A stretch of DNA of 64,000 bases from assembly GCF_030272615.1 (NCBI RefSeq), contig NC_081410.1:120036640-120100639 (forward strand), written 5' to 3'. Below the pieces are notes generated by a model. It made no database searches. It saw only the letters and a program-made list of their open reading frames with translations, and was not told where the DNA came from. This document shows, piece after piece, positions 47,794-59,016 of the stretch (position 1 is the stretch's first letter; each line of letters opens with the position of its first letter). The DNA comes from Cryptomeria japonica. Taxonomy: Eukaryota; Streptophyta; Pinopsida; Cupressales; Cupressaceae. Made by a program: the position numbers and the translations under genes.

Positions 47794-48200
47794 TGGACAA
47801 GGACTTGGAAAATATGAACAAGGAATTAGAGTCCCTATCAACCCTCCCTCACAAGATAGTACTCAAGGTCTAAGACATCCTCATCATTCACCTATGGATG
47901 CTCTTCTTAAATTTCAAAATATTAAGGAGTATTTTTCAAAACATAAACTCTATCATCCATCAAAACATGTTTCTTCCTAAAATAACCCTTTTTGTTCATA
48001 TCATCAATTCATGATCATCATGGAAATGAATGTCCTAATTTTCAAAAGAGAATACAAGGACTCATTGATGATGTAAGTATCAAAATAATAATAAAAAATC
48101 ATTCTCCTTCTAGTGCACCTTTTCCTACATCTCAAGGGATAAGACCTACCCCTGTTGATGATCAAACCAAATTAGCTACAAGAATCTTTTGGAATTGAAG
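47794..48200 (+). pseudogene. Tat-like G-patch and Gag knuckle remnant
   Basis: The plus strand near 47780-47835 reads GYNGQGLGKYEQGIRVPI, a G-patch-like segment found in some plant gypsy polyproteins. Near 47990-48065 it reads CSYHQFHDHHGNECP then RIQGLIDDV, which parallels CEFHQGRGHKTSNCH and IQDLIDRG in the element at 63.4 kb. The shared C-x2-H...H-x4-C plus 'IQ.LID' links this element to the one at the right end of the window. Frameshifts lie between the motifs. Confidence 0.5.
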
Positions 48201-50372
48201 TATGATAAGAATGTTGTTTTTCCTTTCATAAGGATATAATAATAAGAATAAAGAAGGTGGTGAAAGTTTTATTTTTCATCATTGTTATACTTATTCTCTT
48301 AGAAATTTTAAAGCTTTTAAAGAATTTGTTCAAGACCAATATGATATAGCTCGCATAGATATTACAACTAATCTTGCATTTTTTTTCTCGATGAAGAGGT
48401 AGTGCCTTAGCACTCCACTCACCTTATCATGTTGCTCCACACCCTATGACACTAGTAGTTTAACTTTATTGGGGGCTCTTTGTCAAGTATGGTGATGCAT
48501 CTTCATTTTTAAATCATACTTGGGCAACGACATAGTTCATCTGCGTCTCCTCACTCGGGGGCAAGGATAGTATATTCAAGTGCCTCTCTCCTTTTTGAAT
48601 ATTGTCTCTTCTTTTGAGTGGTATTTTGCATATTTTGATGTCTTTTCTCACATTGAATCTTCCTTCATCTGAATACATATGTGTTCCTTGCTTAGGACCT
48701 TTATTTTTCTTGAAATGTTGCATAATTTATGTATAATATCTCTTTCAAAGTTGTGTAATCTTTCTCTTTGTACCTATGCTTGGGGGCATTGATCTTTCTT
48801 ATCCTTTTTAAGGATCCACTTTTTATTTGTTGAGAAGTTTTTTATTATGATACGAGGTTATTCCTTGAGTGAAGTTGCTTATTTTCTAAAGCATCTCCTC
48901 TTATGTAAGAGGTGTGTGTCCTTGTGTAAAATCTCTTCTTCACTTGGCAATGTATGTCTATTATAAACAAACCCCTCACTTTAGGTCAAAAGTGTGATAT
49001 CCTTCATCAAGAATCGCTTTTTCATAGCAACAAGGAGGAGGTATGAATTCTTGTTCTCCTTACTTTCTTTTGGTCAATGATGTTATTTTTGTTCAAAGTA
49101 TCCTCTTGGAGGTAGATATCTTTGAGAAAAGATCTCTTCCTCCTTCTCCTCCTAAGGATTCCCTTTACACCTGTTGCAAGATATCTCTTTTACAACTATA
49201 TTTTCTTTGCTTCTAAGAGTCCTATCTCTTTAGCATGGATTTACATACATTATTGCCTAAAGGATATTTCATTGACATTGAAGGTGTTTATCTTTGTTTC
49301 TAGCTTCCTTAAGACATCAACATACCTTTATGTTGACATCTTATGGGGAGGAATACATAACACACTCTTTGTACTATATTTTTTTTATTTTGCATGTCTT
49401 ATATGGGGTGTTCATTATTGAAACTAGACCAACAAGTCTTATATGAGATGCTTCATTCCTAAAACTAGACACAACCTTTTGTATGCCTTATACAAGATGT
49501 TCATTCTTGAAACCAAACCAACAAGTCTTATACTAGATGCTTTGTGCCTAAAACTAGGCATATATTTTTTCATGTCTTATATAGGCTGTTGCATGCTTGA
49601 AACTAAACCAACAAGTATTACATGAGATACTTAACTCTTGAAATGAGACAATAACATATGCAACATGGTGAGTCAACTAACATAGCATATTATTCTAGAC
49701 CATTCAACTCTTCCTTTAAAAGAGTGAAACTATAATAACACAACTTGCTAGACTATTCTAACTCTCGTTTTTTACATGAATCACACAACATAACACAACT
49801 TTTTGTCCCATGAGTATTCATGTTCCCACAAGTCACCTAGCATAACACAACTTGCTAGCCTATCGATTCCACGACCTCTCTTGCTCTTCCTCTTATGGAT
49901 CACCTAGCATAACATAGCTTACTGGACTATGACATCCATTTTCTCTCTTTTCTCCTCACCATGAGATCATAGCTTGGCTACTTGTGGATCATGGCTCATC
50001 ATTTGATGCATGCTCTTGCTCTTTTTATGTGATCACTTGTATTCTTGTGATAGCACTCCGAGAAGGATATTAGTGGCCGAGACATTTGATTATCGAGGTC
50101 TCTTCAAATAATTGACTTGGAGCCTTTTTATTTTTAGAACTTACCTCTCGTGTTGCGTATATTTTGTCTTTGTTTGTTTTTGTTTTGATAGTTATCATTA
50201 TCTTGTTTTTGTGTGTCCTTGCATATGATTGCATGAGTTATGATCCTAATATTGGGGGCTTGGTTCCTTAAAATTAGAAATGTCTTATCTCCTTGTGATC
50301 TCACTCCTAGTTGCTCCTCTCTCTCATCTTTCAACTCTATAGTGAGTATTTTCATAGGCTCATACTCTTGTT
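48201..50372 (+). other. 3' non-coding region of the 14.7-kb element with degenerate repeats
   Basis: No enzyme domain is readable. 49380-49640 repeats 'GTCTTATA..AGATGTTCATTcTTGAAACTAgACCAACAA' about five times with a period near 55-60 bp. 49660-49960 repeats 'CTAGCATAACACAACTTGCTAG' about five times. Tandem repeats between pol and the 3' LTR are typical of Tat/Ogre elements. The rest is pyrimidine-rich. Confidence 0.5.
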
Positions 50373-50391
50373 AAAGTGGGGACTAAAAAAA
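50373..50391 (+). promoter_or_regulatory. Polypurine tract before the inverted LTR
   Basis: AAAGTGGGGACTAAAAAAA, the correct place and strand for plus-strand priming of a plus-strand element, yet the LTR that follows is reversed. Confidence 0.6.
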
Positions 50392-51620
50392 TATAATGGT
50401 GAAAAAACCAGGGTTTCACCAATCAAGATAATAAAACCACTAATTTTACCTTAGGGACCTGTACATTGAAAGAGGGGTGAATCCAATAGATCTAGCCACA
50501 TTCCAATTTTATTATATTTATTGGTTATTTGTTTTTTACCCTCTTTCTTAGTTGAAATTGGATGGTAATTGTGAAGTTAGGGTAAAAAAATCAATAATTA
50601 AAGTAACTTGGTGAAAACAAACTTCTACAGATATCCCATGAAGCCACAAACTAAGATCTAGGAAAAAGAAGATGTTTAGAACCTGTTCCCAGAAGTTTGG
50701 CTTGATTTTTCGAGAGCAAGTAGTAAAAATTTTCCCTGGTCCTCCGAATTTTGCTCCGTTGAAAGCTGAACATGTCCATCATCATCAACTCTATCGGAAT
50801 CCCTGAATACAACTCCTGAGCCTATTCCCTACAAATAGAAAGAAATGAAATAAGGTTGTGGATAAGGCTTTTCCTTAGGTCAATCCCCGATTCAAGAACT
50901 AACCTTGAATTGAATAAAGTAAATATTGGAGTAATTAATGCTCGGAAATATACCACAAATCTGCAATTATTGATGATGATGTAATGCTCTTTGAATGCAA
51001 TCATAAATTTTGAATGTAATGGTATGACAAACACATAAACATAAAAAACCCAAATCACACACACACACACATGCTTACATTAAGATTGGTGTAACTTTCC
51101 TCCAAAATCCTTGAAGGATAAAATGCTACATTGAATCTCTAAAAATGCTTGATGATGAATGCTTGATGGATGCATGAATATTGTGGATGGGTAGTGGATG
51201 GAGACTTAGATCCAAAGTGAATTGATAGGATGCCTTTATATATGGTTCCTTAGGTGAATTACCAATTAGGCCAACCTCCAGTGGTCAAGTGTAGCTACAG
51301 GGACCAAATTCCATCAGGGAGGGGGAGTGCCTACCATTTCAAATTGGGGCATGTTTAAGGGTGGGCAAGGCATTTTGGGGCACCCTGGTCCAAGACCAAG
51401 GTACTCCACACACTATTCCTTCAAAAAAAGGACCAGTCAATCATGTAATAGGAGAGAAAAACCTTTGGGATGGGGCCTACCTAGTAGTGTCAACAAGTGA
51501 CATCAAGGTTGGAGCAAAATTGACCCAAAGTAGGCCTAGGGGGAATGAAAATGGGAAATGCTAAAGTAGGAGCACGAAAATGAGTTTTAAATTGTATCAG
51601 TTATAATTTATGATGTTACA
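50392..51620 (-). repeat. Right LTR of the 14.7-kb element, inverted
   Basis: 1,229 bp. Its reverse complement (TGTAACATCATAAATT...CCATTATA) aligns end to end with 36882-38122. The outer end sits exactly at the target duplication and the inner end exactly at the polypurine tract. A (CA)n run lies at 51056-51070. Confidence 0.8.
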
Positions 51621-52870
51621 CTAACCAAGAGCTAAAGGATCTAGTGAAAGTTGTTTCTTTTCAAGAACATTAAAGTGTGGTGTTCTCTTTTGGTGCTTAT
51701 AAGGCTCTTGGGTCTAATGGGTTTCCTCCTACTTTGTTTTTTAGTTTTTTGGGATGTTATTTTTATTGATTTTCTTAATGCTACAAGAGATTTTCTAAGA
51801 TCAAGATGAATTTTAAATAAACGTAATTCCACCTTAATATCTCTTATCCTAAAGAAAGATGATGCTTCCCCAATGGAAGATTATAGGCCTATATGCTTAT
51901 GCAATATTGTGTATAAAATCTTCTCTAAGGTTATTGTCAATATACTGAAAGTTGTTCTAAATAAGCTTATCTCTCAAAATAAAAAAGGCTTTGTTAAAGG
52001 AAGACAAATTTTAGATGTGGTCTTATCCAGTCATGAAATAATTTATTATATGGAATTAATTAAGAAGCCAAGAATGTTGTTAAATTTGGATATTTTCAAG
52101 GTTTATGATAGTTCCTTGACATTTTTTGATAGATTTTATGTAGACATTTGGGTTAAAAGGAATATTTATGAACTTGATTAAAGTTTTTTTACAACTCCTA
52201 AGTGCTCTGTTTTGGTCATTGTTTTTCCTTGGGGTTAATTTTAATGTGAGAATGATATTAGACAAGGAGATCATCTTTCTCCTTACTTGTTCACTATTGT
52301 GGACAAAGTCTTAGGGTGAAATTTTGAAAAGAGGCTCAATCTTAAAATGCTCAAAGGTATTAAAGTTGCTTCTTCTTTACCTCTTTCTTCTTATGAATAA
52401 TTTGTAGATGATATTGTCCTTTTTAGGGAAGCCTGGGTAGTTTAAGAAGGGTATGGGAAGTTGATCTTGGAGGATTATGCTAGGTTTGCAAGACAACATA
52501 TTAACTATAATAAAATTATGCTTTATTTATTTAATTTAGATTAGTTAATTAAATATAGAGTTATGAGGAAAATAGGGTGCCAAATTTCTTCTTTTCGGGC
52601 CATGTATCTTGGGCTCCCTCTAATATCTAAGAAACCTACTAATAACTATTGGAATCATATTATTAAAAAATTTCAAAAGAATTTGGCTGGGTAGAAAGGA
52701 AAATTTAGTCAAGGTGGGAAATCGCAACTTATTAAGGAGTCCTTGCAATATATCAATATTTATTACCTTTCTCTTTTCAAAATTCTAGCCTTCATTGTTG
52801 ATAAAATCGAATAAATCTAAAGGAAATTTCTTTGGTCTTGTATTGAAGACATTCTAGATTTGCATTCATA
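51621..52870 (+). pseudogene. LINE ORF2 fragment, right part of the split copy (RT)
   Basis: It continues the frame of 36881: QELKDLVKVVSF, then GSNGFPP (K-A-P-G-P-D-G-like). 51873-52110 is open: YRPICLCNIVYKIFSKVIVN, QNKKGFVKGRQILDVVLSSH and LLNLDIFKVYDS (RT motif A). Motif B appears as RQGDHLSPYLF (about 52260-52295) and motif C as FVDDIVLF (about 52402). Stops and frameshifts are frequent. The right end is not defined and no tail is seen before 53281. Confidence 0.75.
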
Positions 52871-53280
52871 ATGATAAAGCATAAAAGATGAACAATCAAA
52901 TGTAGTAACTTGACAATTGATGTGATTGAATATATGATTTTTATATCATTACACACATTATTTAACCATTATTGCATACAAGAAAAGTGAGTGCATGATG
53001 TGTTTTCCAAAGTGTATATTGAGTTTCTTTTTTTGTCCTTGTGTTTGGGAAAGCTTGTCTTTTGGGATAGAGTGCTAAATGTGGAGTCATAGAGAATGTG
53101 AATCTCTTTTCGGATTCACATTTTATTTACAAAGTACTTTTGCCAAAGTTAGGAGTTCCTTGAAAAAGATGAACATTTCCTAGATTTTTTTTTAATTTAT
53201 ATTATCTTTTGTTAAATCTTGATTTAAATGGCACATTTGAGTTAGGAATATGCTTGTAGTAAGGATTGCAATCAACTATG
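52871..53280. other. AT-rich spacer
   Basis: Probably the decayed 3' part and flank of the LINE; no motif recognised. Confidence 0.35.
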
Positions 53281-54606
53281 TGTTGGAAACAACAATGAAG
53301 GAAAACCAAGAGGAGGGGGGTGAATTAGTTTTCACTGGATTTGACAATTTAAGCACAACTTCATATCTAATCAATTGTAGCAAGAAAAAAGATAAGCACA
53401 ATAACAACAACACACATAACACCGAGATTTTGACATGGAAAACCTGGTTAAGGGAAAAACCATAGTGGGAACCTACCCACAATAAAATGATACTCTACAA
53501 TAGTATGTGAGAATATTACAATGGGGAATGCACATGCATTCAAGCACACTACCTAGAGCTTACTTCTCAAAAGCAAGAAGGGCTACAACCCTGAGGAAGG
53601 CTCACTGCCTTACAAAGATCAGACAATAATCCATATTACATGAACTGAAAGAATAACATTTCCTAATGCTTGATGATTGTTCCAGTAAGCACATTTGTCT
53701 GCCCTGCAACACTTTCTGCTCTACACTTCTCACTGAAATATGAATCTGCTTGCTCACACATACACCACTCTCTGATAATGCACACACAACACCAATATCT
53801 AAATTACATGAATATGACACCTATTTATACAAATCATCAACCTTGACTACAAGAACGACTCAACACTTAAGACCTAATTACAAAATTACATCACATGATA
53901 CATAAATCAACCACCAGACCAATACGATACCATGACAACATAGCATGGAACCAAATCAAATCCACGGACACACAACACCACCATAAATATCGCCAAGATC
54001 ATCCGCAACACACTACACCACCAAAAATGTCGCATAACACGAAGAACATCACCGGACCCATAAGATCCTCAATAATGCACATAACAAAACAAATAGGACG
54101 TGATTAGGAAACACCAACGATCATGTTAGAACCATCCACAATAGTTGCACCAATACCACTTAATCAAATCTTCATCGATCAATATGTTGATACTCAAGAA
54201 CACTCAACAATAGCAACTAGGACTAGAAAGATAACTTGCAGAGCACCAAATCACAAACCATATGAATTAAGGATACACATGAATATCTCAAACACTCTCC
54301 CAAATTCACAACTCAAGATATAATCATTTTGGAGCACAACGGATCAGATACCGGAACACTGCAACACTAAACACCGAAAAACCAATCCTCATACCGGAAT
54401 CCATGACTTGATAAAATCACAACATAGCATCATGAAACCAACACTGAATCAATTAGAGATACTTCATTACTGAAATCACAAATCCACACCATCACATCTG
54501 CAACATACCAACTAAAACAACCAAACCAACTTTCTGCAATATAGGAATAGATGAATATGTTGACATCAATGACAATAACATATCCTAGCAACAACAATAT
54601 CCAACA
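53281..54606 (-). repeat. 3' LTR of another minus-strand element
   Basis: 1,326 bp. Minus strand TGTTGGATATTG...TTTCCAACA. On the minus strand a polypurine-like GCTAAAGGGGATAT precedes it (54607-54620), so it is a 3' LTR with interior to the right. It shares the GGGAAAAACCATAGTGGG block (53452-53469) and the terminal G-run (GGAGGGGGG, near 53312) with the LTRs at 33436 and 43196. Confidence 0.7.
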
Positions 54607-55430
54607 ATATCCCCTTTAGCATTGGTGGAAACATATGGATGTGAAAAACAATCAATGCAAAGAAAGAAATCAATACCAACAATCTCCCCCTAATACAATG
54701 CACACAAAGCTTCCAAGATAAGGTATTTTTTCACATGCTTCTCTCCCCCTTTGACATCAATGGAAAAAGGCTCTAAAAACAAAATATCTCCCTCTAAGAA
54801 TATGCAAATTATTATTCTCTCCGCCAAACATAAACCACTGAACCACACACTGACTACTCTTGCTGAGTAACAACACCTACTCATCAATCTAGATAAGAAG
54901 ATAAGACTATGAAGTCCTTCGGATTGATACATCTCAATGCATCTAGTTCTCATCAGGAGGGGTAGAGACTCCTAACTTATCTCTCAGATATATAAATGTA
55001 TCTATCTAATCAAGGGACTTTGTCACCTCAAGGATGACGAATCCTCAAGGACAAACTATCCTTCTGATTCCCTCTATGAACTGGCACTAAGATGAGCCAA
55101 AGGATAACAGATTTATACAAGGAGTGTCAACCACCCGAGAAGCATCTTTGGACAGCTTTGCGGAGCCTCTGCCCATAGGATGAGCATGTGGATCTTGGAC
55201 ACCAGCGCAACGCGTTGTCATCCTGTATGGATGAAGTGTAGAGTCCGGGCAGAAAGTCCTGGACGCGCTGACAAAACTTATGAAACAACTAAACAATATT
55301 GAAAACTATGAAAACATGGATTATGAAACAAAATAAGGAAATTAGTAGAGAATAAGGAAATCTCACAACTGATCCATGCTGTGAATCCTCTCGCAAGATA
55401 ATCTCCTCTTCGCAAAGCCGCGCCTACACA
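54607..55430 (-). other. Interior remnant behind the LTR at 53281
   Basis: Two more polypurine-like tracts occur on the minus strand (TTAGGGGGAGATTG, near 54679-54692; CAAAGGGGGAGAG, near 54742-54754), so old repeats of the LTR border are present. No Gag or Pol motif; 55130-55290 is relatively GC-rich without a domain. Confidence 0.35.
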
Positions 55431-56528
55431 CATGCAAGAGAGAAAATGTTGGGGGTTGTGTTTTGGAGCCTGCCTAAGTCATTCCCCTATTTTGGTGTTT
55501 CCACCTCCACATACAACCCAAAAAGCCACGGGAAAGGAAGATGATGAAAAAAATGATAAAGAAGAATGTAAGAGCAAATACAAAGACAATGCTATACTAT
55601 CTGGTAATTGGAAAATAAATGAGATATTGGAAATGAAAGATAGAGTTAGATTACTCCCCTAGTTCTTGGAAAATATTGGCATGTTTGGTAAACTTGGTAG
55701 CTTGACAATGCTGCAAGAATGGTGGTTGTGTCTCCAAGAGCTTCAATCTCCAAGAGAAAGTCTTCAATCTGCCAAAAAGATCCTTTGAAAATGTCCCAAA
55801 ACCAAGGACATAGGCTAAGGGATGAGTCTAAATGTCGGTGGACATGCAGAGAGGCGTTACGATTCCTTCCTGGTGCGGGTTGTAATGTCCCAATGACCAC
55901 CTGTTGGCTGGCAGGTTGGCGGGATGGTAGCACACCGCATAGATGTCTCCGCGTTGCACCTTCGTCTGTGAATTTGTCAGATCGACAGAGTTGGTAACGT
56001 CTTCAGGGAAGTTGACATGGATTTCTTCGGTGGACAAAAGGACAAGTTGGTGAACGTGTCCTCCAAGCAGCGTGGGGGAGGCACCACATATCGTAATTAC
56101 CACTAAAGGTGATGAGGGTGATATTTTTGACTCTGTATTTTGCCCCCACTTTAGCAAGTATGTCTCCATTAAAAGATGCGAAGCTAAAATAGGAAAGATA
56201 GAAAAGGTGAAGAGGATAAAATATTGCAATAGGGAAGTAGATACTCGTTGATCAAACGAAGTTGCCCCCGATGATATGATGTTAGAATTTTAGAATGGAA
56301 ATCAGTATTTGGAACATCGACAACATGCTAGCTACAGTCTAGCCTAATGGATGATAAGATATGATAAAGAAGTTGGAATGAAGCGCAACAAGAACAAGCC
56401 TCACCGTGGAGGAAAGTCCTTGATAACGGAAAGATGCAAGATAGGGTGACCGCCATTGGTACAAGATACATCGATATGGTTAGCATGATGCGCCATGTTG
56501 AGAGCCATATGATAGGGCATGATAAGCC
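55431..56528. other. Unclassified repeat-like DNA
   Basis: It contains the LTR-border-like word TTGTAATGTCCC (55869) and short minus-strand ORFs (55646-55933, 55828-56229) without domains. Nothing can be assigned. Confidence 0.3.
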
Positions 56529-56680
56529 AGTATGGATGACCATACGATAGGGAAAATTGGAACACTGATATGGATAACCATATGATAGGGAAAATTGAAA
56601 TGCGGATATGGATAACCATATGATAGGGAAAATTGGAACGTCGATATGGATAACCATATGATAAGGTGAAATGATGTTCC
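56529..56680. repeat. 38-bp tandem repeat, four units
   Basis: Units start at 56529, 56567, 56605 and 56643, each close to GATATGGATAACCATATGAT plus AGGGAAAATTGGAACG. Each contains the inverted pair ATGG...CCAT. Weaker copies extend on both sides (about 56470-56790). Overlapping minus-strand ORFs here are translations of the repeat. Confidence 0.8.
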
Positions 56681-57189
56681 GACATGAGTAGAGAGGCATT
56701 GGATTACCATGCGATAAGGTAGATAAGTTAGCCAGGATGGGTAGCGACATGCTAGATTGCCATGCGATAGGGTAATTGGAATTGAACATAGTAGATTCGC
56801 CTCTACCAAGGCAAGAAAGATGATGCAGATTGGAAAGATGGTTTAGCCCCCATGTAGGCAATCTTTAGAACATATCAAGTGGTTTAGCTCCCACCTAGGC
56901 GCACATGATGAAGCAAATGCATGAAAAAGCCTGAAAATACAGGCACAAATGCATAAATGTTGATATGATGCCCCCCCTTAGAATTATATGCATGGAAGGC
57001 ATGTCATTCTAAGGAAAAGAAGAGTTGTGGCACGTCAACATAATGAGATGTTTCCGTGGAAGGCCACCAAGAAATAGTGACACATAAATATCCACAGCAT
57101 CAAAAGATGCAATGCAAGAGGACAGGGGGATCTGATAGGTTGGCATCAAAACCCATAGTAGTGTCAAAAAGACATATAGTATCTGTAGT
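56681..57189. other. Unclassified spacer with one hairpin
   Basis: CCTTAGAAT (56976-56984) pairs with ATTCTAAGG (57006-57014) across a 21-base loop. No gene seen. Confidence 0.35.
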
Positions 57190-58633
57190 CACACAAATCT
57201 GTCCATCTTAATTAAATGAATATTTCGTATTTATTTGATTAAAAATCCACTAGCCATCAGTTAATTAAATTAATATTTAATTAATTCATCTCCAAACATT
57301 CTTCTATTAATTAAATAAATTATTCAATTTATTTTAATTAATTCATTAAATCAAATTCCATTCAATTAAATAAATAAAATCAATTTATTTAATTATATCC
57401 CCCTATTCCTCTTTTAAATAGATTAAATAAAACATTTGTTTAAATCATTATCCCCACCCCACTTGCATTTTCCTACAAATGCAACTTGCACACATTTTGA
57501 AATAAATGAATTTTTATTTTAAATAAAATCCTATTTTCCCTCACCCACCAAATCCACTTGCAAAATCTAATCCCCTGCTAGATTCTTCTAACCCCTTCCT
57601 AATTAGTCTAATCCATCCCCTAAATATTGTCACATTCCTAAGCAAAGGGAAGTCACTTCTCAAAATCCTCAAAGTCTTGGATAACCATTAAAGGTTTTCA
57701 ACCTTCAACCACTTAAAACCTCAAAGTCTTTGATAGCCATTAAAGGCTTCCAACTTTCAACCACGTAATCCACAAAGTCTCCAATAACCATTAATGGTTA
57801 ACCCAAACCCTCCTACATGGTTAAAACATTTGTTTTGACTCAACCTCTACCCAACCCAAGGGTCTCATCAAGCCTTTAATGCTTTTACCATGATTATCTC
57901 TTAATCATTTGCACAAAGGTTTATCCTTGCATTAACTCCTAATCGAGTGGGTAATCCTAATTTAGACTTGACCCTTAGCCTTTAGATAACCATGAGGTCT
58001 TCTCAGGCCTTTAATGCCTCCAACCTCTTCTCTCAACCCAATCCTGTGTTGACACTTGTCACTATTTTATTGGTGCCAATTGTGCACATGGATCCCCAAT
58101 TTTCAAACTCAACCCTTGATTGAATCTTTCAATCTCAACCATCCATTGCTCCATTTTTCCCATAAATAGAGCCCATTCCTTCATAATCCAGATCCTGAAA
58201 ACTTGTATGCATCTAAGCTATAGACATTTTAGAGAGCATTCTTAGCATAATCATCTAATATCTTATCATTTTGGTTAAAATATATCATTTTAGCATCAAT
58301 AGCATAGTATTTAGCTTTTCATTTCATATTTGAAGCTTAATACTACAATCTCAATCCTCCATAAGCATCCATAGTGCAAAAAGCTGCTGAGAGCTACACT
58401 ATTTTGGAACTTGGAGAGGAGAGGAACAAGGGAGAAGGAGCTAAGGCCATGCTAAGAGGCAGTTGGAGATGCCTCATAATCTTTGTTTTGTTTATTAGAT
58501 ACATTAGCATGCTTTTAGTGTCTCTCTTGGTATGCCCTTTTTAGATTAGTTTTTGATTGACTAACACTAACGGTTTTTGTGTCTTTGGTGTTGTTTATCA
58601 GTTGCTAACCTTGTGCCATTTAGGAGGGCATCA
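57190..58633 (+). repeat. 5' LTR (copy 1) of the Ty3/Tat-like element at the right end
   Basis: The right end GGAGGGCATCA (58633) is defined by the primer site that follows and by the repeats at 58697-59311. The left end, TGTAGTCACAC (57190), is inferred from the TG rule only. A/T-rich tracts lie at 57210-57440. Two TATA-like boxes, CATAAATAGAG (58161) and AAAATATATC (58277), precede the R-U5 part. Confidence 0.6.
58277..58313 (+). promoter_or_regulatory. Predicted TATA box and transcript start of the LTR
   Basis: AAAATATATC at 58277-58286. The inverted copy at 58697-59016 ends at the base equivalent to 58313, about 30 bp downstream, which is where an RNA 5' end would be expected if that copy is a strong-stop cDNA. 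Confidence 0.45.
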
Positions 58634-58635
58634 TT

Positions 58636-58651
58636 TGGTGAACCCGACGTG
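58636..58651 (+). promoter_or_regulatory. Primer binding site, tRNA-Trp type (copy 1)
   Basis: TGGTGAACCCGACGTG, two bases after the LTR end. From memory the plant tRNA-Trp 3' end is CACGTCGGGTTCA plus CCA, an exact complement. Confidence 0.75.
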
Positions 58652-58693
58652 ACACACTGAAGGTCTCCAGTTCAAGTCTGGGTGGCGCCACCA
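58651..58693 (+). other. tRNA-Val-like 3' half, fused to inverted LTR
   Basis: The 43 bases read as positions 34 to 76 of a tRNA. There is a loop and stem remnant GACACACTGA, a variable loop AGGTC, a T-arm TCCAG-TTCAAGT-CTGGG (58663-58682 region), an acceptor strand TGGCGCC (58683-58689), A73 and CCA (58691-58693). CACACTGAAGGTC is characteristic of plant tRNA-Val. The 5' half is absent, so it is not a tRNA gene. The encoded-looking CCA is followed at once by AAA and the inverted LTR end TGATGCCC, as in a cDNA extended from a tRNA primer. Confidence 0.65.
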
Positions 58694-58696
58694 AAA

Positions 58697-59016
58697 TGAT
58701 GCCCTCCTAAATGGCACAAGGTTAGCAAATGATAAACAACACCAAAGACACAAAAACCGTTAGTGTTAGTCAATCAAAAACTAATCTAAAAAGGCATACC
58801 AAGAGAGACACTAAAAGCATGCTAATGTATCTAATAAACGAAACAAAGATTATGAGGCATCTCCAACTGCCTCTTAGCATGGCCTTAGCTCCTTCTCCCT
58901 TGTTCCTCTCCTCTCCAAGTTCCAAAATAGTGTAGCTCTCAGCAGCTTTTTGCACTATGGATGCTTATGGAGGATTGAGATTGTAGTATTAAGCTTCAAA
59001 TATGAAATGAAAAGCT
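58697..59016 (-). repeat. Inverted R-U5 copy (copy 2)
   Basis: Reverse complement of 58313-58633, nearly identical. It starts at the LTR end next to the tRNA-Val CCA and ends at AGCT (59016), equivalent to 58313. The length (320 bp) and both end points fit a minus-strand strong-stop product. Confidence 0.85.

Larger units (their letters stand above)
36882..51620 (+). mobile_element. Ty3/Tat-like element with inverted terminal LTRs (14.7 kb)
   Basis: The left LTR (36882-38122) and right LTR (50392-51620) are homologous but in opposite orientation. Flanks are CTAAT (36877-36881) and CTAAC (51621-51625). Removing the element and one flank restores the LINE frame (VIAN then QELKDLVKVV), so the whole unit behaves as one insertion. 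A tRNA-Trp-type primer site follows the left LTR and a polypurine tract precedes the right one; both fit a plus-strand element. Internal remnants include a G-patch-like segment and a Gag knuckle. A 4.1-kb minus-strand element is nested at 43196-47339. RT and integrase are not recognisable. Confidence 0.75.

Noticed and set aside
56401-56861. 177-, 94- and 109-codon overlapping minus-strand ORFs
   Set aside because: They are translations of a 38-bp tandem repeat in three frames, not a repeat protein with conserved residues.
58651-58693. A functional tRNA-Val gene
   Set aside because: Only the 3' half is present, with a DNA-encoded CCA and no A box; the 5' side is a different primer site.
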